Below are positions 1 to 6,598 of a stretch of DNA of 9,357 nt, piece by piece (positions within the stretch are counted from its first letter, which is position 1; the number at the start of each line of letters is the position of its first letter). The notes below the pieces were generated by a model. That model searched no databases and was not told where the DNA came from. It saw only the letters and a program-made list of their open reading frames with translations. Source of the DNA: Candidatus Omnitrophota bacterium (GTDB taxonomy: Bacteria > Omnitrophota > Gorgyraeia > Pluralincolimonadales > Pluralincolimonadaceae); NCBI GenBank assembly GCA_041653595.1, contig JBAZFB010000032.1, positions 1-9,357 on the forward strand, in the 5' to 3' direction. The position numbers and the translations under genes are program-made.

Positions 1-916
1 ATTCAAAATCGAATATTTTCAACCAAAATGGCCGGGTGTCCCGCTTGAACAGATCTTTGGCAAGCGCCGTCAGCATCGGGATGCTGATATTTGACGCTAT
101 TGACCCTAGGTGGGCGTCGACCCACAGAATCTTGTTATTTTTTATCTCAGCTGTTACTTTGGCCGGAACGGGGATATAGCCTCTGTCCATGTAGTAGACG
201 ACATCAAAAAATGTGTTGGCCATACTGCTCTTCCAAAATGCCAGATCAATGCTGCTCTCCTGGTCATGTTGTATCCATATCGATGGTTTTATGTCGGCAA
301 TATTGGATGTAGGCCGGACGGGTATCAGTTTTGATTTTACGGTGTTTTTCACCAAACTTAATATCGTCTTTACGTCCCGCATATATCCAGCCAAGCCCAA
401 AGACTCTTTGACTATAAAACCTCTTTCCTCGTAAAGCCGGCATAGCATTTTATTCATAGAATACCGTTCAAATCTTATGACATGGTTCTTATTCCGCATT
501 GATTTTGCTCTAGATCCAACGATAACTGCAAATGCTATCCTTTCGCGCAGCGTCTCTGCTATATAGCAGTTGATGGCATTCTTCAACCTTAAAGGCCTGC
601 CGCCAGCATAGACATCAAGGGATCTCTCGCCTAGCAAAAGCATATCTTCACTTACCTTATATTCCAGTGTCTGCCCGTCCGGACGCTCCTTCTCTAAAGA
701 CAAATTTACGGGAAATACCTTTAAGCTAATATTATACTGCTTCATCAAATCAAGGATCGCATGGGCAAAAACAGATTCACCTCCGGCGCCGTAATATACC
801 ACACGGTTAGAAAAGGGCCGCAATAAGCCTGCCGTGATCACATCCAGTACGCTTAGTTTTTCTAACCACAACGCCCTGGCGTTTCTTTCTTTCGATATTT
901 TGCTGCCAGCGCTCAT
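1..916 (-). CDS. Unrecognised protein of a sugar locus, N-terminal 305 codons (3' end beyond window)
   Basis: An ATG at 914-916, four bases overlapping the preceding TGA as ATGA and preceded by AGGAAA, opens a frame that stays free of stops for 305 codons to the window edge. The gene is therefore real but truncated at its 3' end. The product starts MSAGSKISKERNARALWLEK and is soluble-looking, with no signal peptide or membrane helix. VVYYGAGGESVFAHAILDLM at 39-58 could be a nucleotide- or sugar-binding glycine loop after a strand. Aromatic and acidic segments follow: KPSIWIQHDQESSIDLAFW at 210-228, FFDVVYYMDRGYIPVP at 236-251 and KILWVDAHLG at 262-271. I do not recognise the family. Position after a glycosyltransferase, the aromatic/acidic style and the likely length above 305 residues make another glycosyltransferase-like or glycan-assembly protein the best guess. 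It might be a relative of the truncated gene at the other end of the window, of which only the C-terminal part is visible, so the two cannot be compared directly. Confidence 0.75.
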   Translation of the reverse strand, partial: MSAGSKISKERNARALWLEKLSVLDVITAGLLRPFSNRVVYYGAGGESVFAHAILDLMKQYNISLKVFPVNLSLEKERPDGQTLEYKVSEDMLLLGERSLDVYAGGRPLRLKNAINCYIAETLRERIAFAVIVGSRAKSMRNKNHVIRFERYSMNKMLCRLYEERGFIVKESLGLAGYMRDVKTILSLVKNTVKSKLIPVRPTSNIADIKPSIWIQHDQESSIDLAFWKSSMANTFFDVVYYMDRGYIPVPAKVTAEIKNNKILWVDAHLGSIASNISIPMLTALAKDLFKRDTRPFWLKIFDFE

Positions 917-2196
917 TTAATTTCCTGATTTCCTATATATATCGATCGCACGCCATGGTTTAAAATACCGCGCATCAAGGCTGCCACCCGGCGGGTCCCG
1001 TTTCCGTCAATGACCCCATGAAAATACCGTTCCCTGTTTTTTGCGAATTTCCTTTTCAATTCTGAACGCTCGATTATTTGTTCAAGAAGAGCTTTGAGCT
1101 CGAAGGCCGACCTTGCCTCTACTGAAACCCCATATTTAAAAAGCGGCACCGGGTTCTTCCGTCTGGTCAAGTTAAGTTGAATAAGGGGCTTGCCCATGAG
1201 TACTGATTCAAAGCCTACCGTCGAAAAAAATGTTATCATTACATCTGAAATTTTTATCAAATGGCGCACGTCAGTGTCAGTAAGGGTGTAATTGAGCTTT
1301 CCTTCGTAACTTTGCAGCAGATCTTTATATTCCTGAAGCCCTTCGCAAGGATGCGGTTTAACCACCAAATGGTACCTCTTGCTGTCTGACATGCTCAAAA
1401 GCGCTTCCGCGGTCTTTTTAAGCATTCTTTCCCCAACGGGAAAGCTTGACCTATTTTTAGGCTGCGTAGCCAAAACAACTATCCGCCTGTTTTTGGGAAT
1501 TCCCAGCTTTTTCAGGATAGCGTCTTTTTTTAAGCGCCTGTTATTACCGAGAATATGGTCTAGCGCGGGTTGGCCCACTACCATTACTTTTTTCGGGTCA
1601 TGCCCGGACTTCACCAGGTTTATTTTGGTTATCTCGCACATTGCTGTTATGACATCCGCCCGTATATGGTGCCTTTTCTCGGTAGCCAGGTAATCATTAC
1701 AGGCGATACTGGGTATTTTCTTCTTACGGCACACTTCAATGGCGGCGCGTTCAGACCGGGGGCAAATACCGGTCACCAAAAGATCCGGTTTTTCCTGCTC
1801 AATAATACGCTCCATGATATAGACCGGCAAAAAAGCTTTTCTCCCGTTCTTCTTTATTAATGACCATGCCCGTTCCTTTCCCTTCGACCGTATCAGATCT
1901 CTCATGCAAAAGCCAAAATATTTTACGGAATCCCGGCGCGAAAAACCAAGTCCGTCAATGTGCCACATGTCCGCCAGTTTTTCGCCGAGAGGAATGATAT
2001 CCCGGTCCAGGCGAGGATCGAAATAATCATTGTATGTCTTATAAGGAATACCCTCTCTTTTTAAGACAGTATGCGCCACTGATAAACCCAGGATCGACAG
2101 GTCGTATTTGCCTTCTGCCTTAAATCTCTTGATTAAGGGGATTAGCAGATTTACGTGCCCGCCTCCATATGTCACAAATAAGATTCTTTTCTTCAT
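913..2196 (-). CDS. GT-B-fold glycosyltransferase or polysaccharide biosynthesis protein
   Basis: Predicted soluble or membrane-peripheral transferase that adds a sugar from a nucleotide donor to a growing surface glycan. The 427-residue length fits a two-domain GT-B protein. The N-terminal domain opens with ILFVTYGGGHVNLLIPLI at 5-22, resembling the glycine-rich loop of the MurG, UDP-GlcNAc 2-epimerase and polysaccharide transferase group. The C-terminal domain carries VGQPALD at 207-213, VVKPHP at 278-283 and STVGFESVLMGKPLIQL at 325-341, the donor-binding helix-turn region shared with CDP-glycerol transferases and surface-sugar transferases. A basic C-terminal tail follows. No signal peptide or transmembrane helix is seen. 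Its ATG overlaps the aldolase stop (ATGA), without an obvious Shine-Dalgarno, and its TGA overlaps the next start the same way. A UDP-sugar 2-epimerase (the fold is shared) is the main alternative, since the Glu/His epimerase residues were not clearly identified. Transfer of the CMP-activated sugar made by this operon is a reasonable guess only. Confidence 0.78.
   Translation of the reverse strand: MKKRILFVTYGGGHVNLLIPLIKRFKAEGKYDLSILGLSVAHTVLKREGIPYKTYNDYFDPRLDRDIIPLGEKLADMWHIDGLGFSRRDSVKYFGFCMRDLIRSKGKERAWSLIKKNGRKAFLPVYIMERIIEQEKPDLLVTGICPRSERAAIEVCRKKKIPSIACNDYLATEKRHHIRADVITAMCEITKINLVKSGHDPKKVMVVGQPALDHILGNNRRLKKDAILKKLGIPKNRRIVVLATQPKNRSSFPVGERMLKKTAEALLSMSDSKRYHLVVKPHPCEGLQEYKDLLQSYEGKLNYTLTDTDVRHLIKISDVMITFFSTVGFESVLMGKPLIQLNLTRRKNPVPLFKYGVSVEARSAFELKALLEQIIERSELKRKFAKNRERYFHGVIDGNGTRRVAALMRGILNHGVRSIYIGNQEIK
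921..926 (-). promoter_or_regulatory. Shine-Dalgarno for the last gene of the window
   Basis: Reads AGGAAA on the minus strand, four bases before the ATG at 914-916 (six from AGGA). Together with the ATGA overlap it marks the start of a gene whose stop codon lies outside the window. Confidence 0.65.
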
Positions 2197-2984
2197 CTTA
2201 AATTAGTAACCGGTATTTCCTTCATAAATTTTAAAGTATCCGATCGGTCGGCCAGCGCTTGCTTCTGGCTGCGCAGCGACAGCACTTCATATTCGGATTT
2301 TATCTTTTTAACCTCTTCAGTGATGTCGCGGCCGATGATATCTTTTTTAAATGCCCTGCGGATGATCGCGAAATCAGCGCGCAAACGGGATAATTCTCTC
2401 AAGATCAAATGCGTCGGCAAAGGGGCTCCTTTCCCTAAAATCGTGATCCCTCCGAATCCAAAAGGTTTATTTTTGAATATATCACGCAAGTTATCAAGCA
2501 AATCCTCCAGCAACAACTCATAGGCAAAACCCTTGCCGTAGGATATGGCCAGATCATTTAGGCCGATATATACTTCATTAAATCCCAATTTCGCGATCTT
2601 TTCCGCATTCTCCGCCGCCTCTTTCGTCTCCAAAAGGAGACTTGTCGCGGAGCGGCCGCCGACCAAGCGGATAAATTCTTCCACTTCTTCGGCGCCCCTA
2701 AACATAGGCAACATCAGAATATCCGCACTGGATGCGATAACTTCATTAATTTCATCTTTACTGTTTTCGTTAATAGGATTGATCCTGCATACTACAGGAA
2801 TATCGACAGTATTCTTCATCAACCTCAGGTCTTCGATCGTATGGTAATTGCATTCGAGATGATAACCGTTTTGGCGTTCCTCCTTTGCGCGCACTTCCAG
2901 ATCTATCACTATCCGGTCTACCCCGGCCTTTTGGGCAGTCCGGGCAAGATGGATGTCATTTGTAAAAAGCATCAATTTAAGCAT
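2193..2984 (-). CDS. HpcH/HpaI/CitE-type aldolase, surface-sugar subgroup
   Basis: Predicted TIM-barrel enzyme that makes or breaks a C-C bond with pyruvate or another small ketoacid/acyl unit, using a divalent metal. The 263 residues follow the family order: AGVDRIVIDLE at 20-30, CRIN at 66-69 with Arg67 placed like the substrate-binding arginine, ADILMLPMF at 87-95, LLLETKEAAEN at 117-126 with Glu119, and EVYIGLNDLA at 137-146 with Asp144. The Glu and Asp are 25 residues apart, about the spacing of the family's metal ligands. After IDLE the usual catalytic His (as in HpaI) is missing; the sequence continues VRAKEERQ, and a His occurs only at residue 42 and again at 48. The last ~45 residues are charged and look helical, perhaps a short coiled coil. 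The start at 2984 has no clear Shine-Dalgarno and sits two bases after the radical SAM stop, so coupling is likely; an ATG at 2972 is an alternative. The end overlaps the next gene as ATGA. Family placement is good; the reaction is not known. Confidence 0.85.
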   Translation of the reverse strand: MLKLMLFTNDIHLARTAQKAGVDRIVIDLEVRAKEERQNGYHLECNYHTIEDLRLMKNTVDIPVVCRINPINENSKDEINEVIASSADILMLPMFRGAEEVEEFIRLVGGRSATSLLLETKEAAENAEKIAKLGFNEVYIGLNDLAISYGKGFAYELLLEDLLDNLRDIFKNKPFGFGGITILGKGAPLPTHLILRELSRLRADFAIIRRAFKKDIIGRDITEEVKKIKSEYEVLSLRSQKQALADRSDTLKFMKEIPVTNLR

Positions 2985-2986
2985 GG

Positions 2987-4495
2987 CTAACGGAACATTA
3001 CGTTGTGCAACGGCAACCTGCGGTTAAAATACTGCCAGAATTTCCAATAGGCAAACAAAAGCCACCAATCTATCCCCAGGCCATACCAATCATTCTCGAC
3101 CCTGAATTTTGCAACTCTATGAAAGCCACGGTACACGAACCGCCATATACTCTTTGATTCCATCTTTCCCAGCAGCGTCTCGGAAGGAAAGGCTGCCGGA
3201 AAATAGTACCTGTCTTTGCGCAATACTTCAAATTTTTGCCGTGCAGTTACCCAAGGAGTAGAGTTGCCGAATCTGGTATTAAAATCTCCCCAATCGGCCA
3301 GTTTCTGCGGAGGCCTAAAACCGTACTCAATGCATCTTGGGTACAGGTCATTGCCGGGATAAGGCATATAGAAATTAACAGGACAGACATTATTAGGATT
3401 TATCTGTTTTAAGCGTTTTATTATCTTAAAGGTGTTTGAAATCGAATCCTTCGGTTCTCCCGGGAAAGCGACCATGAAACTGTACAGTGCGCTGATACCT
3501 GCCTTCGCTAATTTTTCGGCGCACACATAGAGATCCTCTATCTTCTCGTCCTTTTGTATCAGGTTAAGCATCTCTTGGGTAGCCACCTCCACCCCGGGGT
3601 GAAGAAGTATGCAACCCGATCGCTTGATCAATTTAAGCGTTTCATCGGACATCTTCGCGATCGTCCCGATCCGCGCGCAGGCTACCCACTCAAAGGTAAG
3701 GTTCCTTCTCAAAACCTCCTCGCAAAATTCTTTTATATATTGTTCGTTTACCACGAAGGTATCATCGATAAAACGGATATCGTTAACCCTGTATTTCTTT
3801 ATCAGATCCTCTATCTCGGACACTATGCGCGGGGCTCGCATCCCTTTCCATTTTCTTTTGAAAACAAGCGGGTCAGCGCAATATGCGCACCTCCAAGGGC
3901 AACCCTGCGTAGCCCGGAACGGAATAGACACTTCCTGGGGCGTTTTTCTCCTTCCGGGATATTTCTTTAAATCAAGCAAGTGGTACGGCAGGTAAGGAAA
4001 ACTGTCCAGATCGTGCATCTGCCTGGGAGGGTTGTTTATTATCTTGCCGTCCTTTTTAAAGGTGACCCCTTCCACGCCGTCTAAGGGCCCTCCCGTTTCT
4101 ATTTGTTTGATCAACTCACAAAAAGTAACCTCTCCCTGCCCTCTCACCACGATATCCACATAAGGGGCGCTCGCCGTCTGTTCCGGGAGGATCGAAGGGT
4201 GCCACCCTCCCCATACCAACGGCATCGCCGGATATTTCTCCTTAATGCTCCGCGCTAAAGTGATCGCGCTCTTTATCTGGGGGCCGGTCATACAGGTGAA
4301 ACCGACCGCGACTGCGTCCTCGAGGAGCGGGAATATCTTTTTTTCATATTCCTTATCTACCCGGACATCAATAATAGTGACGTTATAATCATTCACCAGG
4401 GGAGCGGCAACCGCCAGAAGACTTAAGGATGGCATTACCCTGTCCAGCGTCTCATTTGTATCCGGGCAAACTAAAATAATTTCTTTTTTCTTCAT
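2987..4495 (-). CDS. B12-binding-domain radical SAM enzyme
   Basis: Predicted iron-sulfur enzyme that cleaves SAM to start radical chemistry, probably with a cobalamin cofactor; family members carry out C-methylation, ring rearrangement and other hard C-H modifications. The 502 residues show an N-terminal cobalamin-type domain (about 1-140) with PSLSLLAVAAPL near 22-33, WGGWHP at 95-100 and RGQGEVTFCEL at 118-128. The radical SAM core follows, with the cluster motif CPWRCAYC (Cys199, Cys203, Cys206), FIDDTF at 242-247 and a PGE segment near 345. The classical DxHxxG B12 motif is absent, as in many members of this family, so cobalamin use is inferred from architecture. The last 37 residues are strikingly aromatic (WWLLFAYWKFWQYF at 477-490) followed by NRR, suggesting a membrane-surface or protein-contact helix. 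It follows the cytidylyltransferase by seven bases and precedes the aldolase by two. The substrate is unknown; a sugar or lipid-linked glycan is inferred from context. Confidence 0.93.
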   Translation of the reverse strand: MKKKEIILVCPDTNETLDRVMPSLSLLAVAAPLVNDYNVTIIDVRVDKEYEKKIFPLLEDAVAVGFTCMTGPQIKSAITLARSIKEKYPAMPLVWGGWHPSILPEQTASAPYVDIVVRGQGEVTFCELIKQIETGGPLDGVEGVTFKKDGKIINNPPRQMHDLDSFPYLPYHLLDLKKYPGRRKTPQEVSIPFRATQGCPWRCAYCADPLVFKRKWKGMRAPRIVSEIEDLIKKYRVNDIRFIDDTFVVNEQYIKEFCEEVLRRNLTFEWVACARIGTIAKMSDETLKLIKRSGCILLHPGVEVATQEMLNLIQKDEKIEDLYVCAEKLAKAGISALYSFMVAFPGEPKDSISNTFKIIKRLKQINPNNVCPVNFYMPYPGNDLYPRCIEYGFRPPQKLADWGDFNTRFGNSTPWVTARQKFEVLRKDRYYFPAAFPSETLLGKMESKSIWRFVYRGFHRVAKFRVENDWYGLGIDWWLLFAYWKFWQYFNRRLPLHNVMFR

Positions 4496-4502
4496 TCGAT
4501 CT

Positions 4503-5234
4503 CTATTTATTTTGTGCCTGTTTTTTCATCAATAGATTGGCAAATTCCAGGTCTATTGCTTCATCTATGTCGACAGATTTTTCAAACGGCATGATATGGA
4601 CGGCTGTCCGTTTAGAGATAATGACGCCTTCGTCGAATAGGGTGTCTCTTCTGGTGGCGTATATTCCGCCGTTCGGTATGGCCAGTTTGGGCAATTCCTG
4701 GGAAATCCCCCTCCCGCCTTTTATTTCTCCTTTTAAAAAAAGGTCTGCGCGGCTGTTCTCCTTAAATAAAAACATCCATTCCGGCCTCTCCGTTATTACC
4801 TTAGCGGAGAAAGCAGAGGTTATATCCGGATCATTTAATAACAACTCCACGCATCGATCGATATCGTATCCCGTACAAAAAGGAGCGGTGGGCTGCATAG
4901 TTACTACAATATCGATCTTCCCCCCCTCTTGGGCTTCTACGAACTCAACCGCATGCCGCGTAACCCATTCTGACGGACAATCTTCGGCAAGCTTAGGGGG
5001 GCGGGTAAACGGGACTTCTGCGCCATATTCCAGGGATATCCTCTTGATCTCCGGGTGGTCGGTCGAGACAATAACCCTGTTTAAATACTTGCTGCCAAGG
5101 GCCGCCTTGATCATATAAGAAACAAGCGGTTTGCCTCCTAAGAGAGCTATGTTCTTAAAAGGCACCCTTTTAGACCCTCCCCTGGCGTGAATAACGCCGA
5201 TCATGCCGCTCTTCCCATCCTTCCCTTTTACCAT
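4503..5234 (-). CDS. CMP-acylneuraminate-type cytidylyltransferase (NeuA/PseF-like)
   Basis: Predicted to couple CTP to a 2-keto-3-deoxy sugar acid (sialic, pseudaminic, legionaminic or related), giving a CMP-sugar and pyrophosphate. The 243-residue length fits the single-domain family. The CTP-binding P-loop-like motif ARGGSKRVPFKNI is at 17-29, VSTD at 56-59, the QPTAPF segment at 114-119, NGGIYA at 188-193, and the metal/substrate motif VDIDEAIDLEFA at 221-232. The segment usually read as QPTSPLR ends here in Cys rather than Arg. The start at 5234 has GAGGT nine bases upstream, but the ATG at 5204 would give a protein beginning MIGVIHARGG, which matches the family's usual N-terminus, so the first ten residues (a Lys/Gly-rich run) are uncertain. 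It overlaps the aminotransferase stop by seven bases and is followed after seven bases by the radical SAM gene. The family is secure; the exact sugar is not. A KdsB (KDO) identity is less likely given the ARGGSKRVPxKNI form. Confidence 0.92.
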   Translation of the reverse strand: MVKGKDGKSGMIGVIHARGGSKRVPFKNIALLGGKPLVSYMIKAALGSKYLNRVIVSTDHPEIKRISLEYGAEVPFTRPPKLAEDCPSEWVTRHAVEFVEAQEGGKIDIVVTMQPTAPFCTGYDIDRCVELLLNDPDITSAFSAKVITERPEWMFLFKENSRADLFLKGEIKGGRGISQELPKLAIPNGGIYATRRDTLFDEGVIISKRTAVHIMPFEKSVDIDEAIDLEFANLLMKKQAQNK

Positions 5235-6598
5235 TTATACCGTACCTCGCTATTTGATTTATAGTTTCGCAAAGCATAAAGGTTATCGTAGACCTTCTTA
5301 AATGCCTTGACCACGTCTTCCATATCATGGCGCGTATTCGGGCGGTTAATATGATAGAACCATATAAAACTTTCGCTCAAAAGTTCCTCTGCAACCGGAC
5401 AATCGCCCTGCTTATATTGTATTTTGCGGCGATAGCTATGGCATGACCACGGACAGTTATTGAGCCCATACGCGACTTTTTTCAGGAATATCGGGTTCTC
5501 ATACATCGTCTTCAGGTATCCTGAACCGACCGGGATGCCTTCAGCCCTCAAGGCGGCTAAAATATTGCTTCTTTCAACGCCCGTGGCATGCGCGTCATAA
5601 CACATTGCTAAAACGTGGGGAACTACGCCCTTTTCATGGCGCGGGACCCGTATTCCCTGGAAATGCTCCAAAGATTTGATAAGAAAACTCGCGTTTTCGG
5701 TGCGAATACGGTTATTCTTGTCTAATTTCTTGAGTTGGGCGACGCCGACGGCGGCAGTCAGCTCTGTCATCCGGTAATTCATGCCTACTATATTCACAAG
5801 ATCATCCTTGCCCCATGATGCGTCAGGGATCGATTCTCCGTGATTCCTTATAAGACGGACGCGTTTAGCCATGGCCGGGTCCTTTGTAACGACCATTCCG
5901 CCTTCGCCCGTAGTGATGTTCTTCGTCTCCTGAAAACTAAATACGCCCAAATCCCCGATCGTCCCGACATACTTACCTTTATATTTCGTACCGGGAGCCT
6001 GCGCGCAATCTTCAATGACTTTAAGTCGGCGCGCCTTCGCGATCCGCATGATCGAATCCATATCGGCCGCCCGCCCCAAAAGGTGCACTACTAATATCGC
6101 CTTTGTCTTTGAAGTCAGAGCCCGTTTGATCTTTTCAGGATCCAAACAAAATGTGTTTGGATCTACATCAACAAATACCGGGATCGAGTTCATGCCGAGG
6201 ATACTCAGCGCCGTAGCGTTAAATGACATGCCGGTAGTAATAACCTCGTCTCCGGGCCCCATACCGCACGCCCCCAATGCGGAAACAAGTCCCGACGTGG
6301 CAGAGTTGACGGAGATAGCAAACGGGACCTTGAACCGTCGTGCAAATGCGGCTTCGAACTTCCGCACCATTTTGCCTCCTAAAAAACTAAAATATTGGCC
6401 TTCGTGCTTCTCGGCTTCAACCGAACCCATCACCAGGAGGCTCTTGATATCCTTTGAAGGGCTTCCCATGAACCGCGAGAGCTCTTTGTCCTTAAGGACC
6501 TTGTTGACGTACCGGCGTTCATCCCCGTCAATTATAACCGGCGACATAAAAGGCTTTTTACGTACCGGAGTGCCGCCGAATAACGCTAATTGTGACAT
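5228..6598 (-). CDS. DegT/DnrJ/EryC1/StrS family PLP-dependent sugar aminotransferase
   Basis: Predicted to transfer an amino group, usually from glutamate, to a keto carbon of a nucleotide-linked sugar or cyclitol. The 456-residue protein shows the fold-type I landmarks: SATSG at 99-103 for the cofactor phosphate, GDEVITT at 116-122, EDCAQA at 196-201 with Asp197 placed to bind the pyridine nitrogen, and SFQETKNITTGEGG at 221-234 with Lys226 as the expected Schiff-base lysine. NYRMTEL at 274-280 and CPVAEELL near residue 395 are also typical. It is longer than the usual 360-400 residues: roughly residues 41-78 hold an insertion (SRFMGSPSKD through EKHEGQYFSFLGG) before the conserved FE..FA helix, and the region near 360-395 is Cys/aromatic rich. 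The start at 6598 is well supported by a Shine-Dalgarno. It lies two genes after a Gfo/Idh oxidoreductase and overlaps the cytidylyltransferase by seven bases, consistent with amino-sugar synthesis. The product sugar cannot be assigned. Confidence 0.95.
   Translation of the reverse strand: MSQLALFGGTPVRKKPFMSPVIIDGDERRYVNKVLKDKELSRFMGSPSKDIKSLLVMGSVEAEKHEGQYFSFLGGKMVRKFEAAFARRFKVPFAISVNSATSGLVSALGACGMGPGDEVITTGMSFNATALSILGMNSIPVFVDVDPNTFCLDPEKIKRALTSKTKAILVVHLLGRAADMDSIMRIAKARRLKVIEDCAQAPGTKYKGKYVGTIGDLGVFSFQETKNITTGEGGMVVTKDPAMAKRVRLIRNHGESIPDASWGKDDLVNIVGMNYRMTELTAAVGVAQLKKLDKNNRIRTENASFLIKSLEHFQGIRVPRHEKGVVPHVLAMCYDAHATGVERSNILAALRAEGIPVGSGYLKTMYENPIFLKKVAYGLNNCPWSCHSYRRKIQYKQGDCPVAEELLSESFIWFYHINRPNTRHDMEDVVKAFKKVYDNLYALRNYKSNSEVRYKW
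5244..5248 (-). promoter_or_regulatory. Possible Shine-Dalgarno for the cytidylyltransferase
   Basis: Reads GAGGT on the minus strand with a 9-base spacer to the ATG at 5234. It favours that start over the internal ATG at 5204, which itself has a purine-rich GGGAAG a few bases upstream, so the choice is not settled. Confidence 0.4.

Noticed and set aside
91..434. Three overlapping short plus-strand frames in the first 434 bases
   Set aside because: They overlap each other in different frames and are all antisense to the 305-codon minus-strand gene that has a proper start and coupling to its neighbour.
931..952. AT-rich TATATATATCGATCG stretch as a possible promoter
   Set aside because: It encodes the last codons of the glycosyltransferase-like gene; no convincing -35/-10 pair at proper spacing is seen, and the next gene is coupled by ATGA.
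4852..4868. Palindromic run with repeated ATCGAT (GATCGATATCG) as a possible operator
   Set aside because: It lies inside the cytidylyltransferase coding region, encodes conserved-frame residues, and has no promoter context.
4537..5118. Long plus-strand open frame (193 codons) opposite the cytidylyltransferase
   Set aside because: It is antisense to a gene with clear family motifs, has no recognisable domain or neighbours on its strand, and its length follows from the codon use of the real gene.
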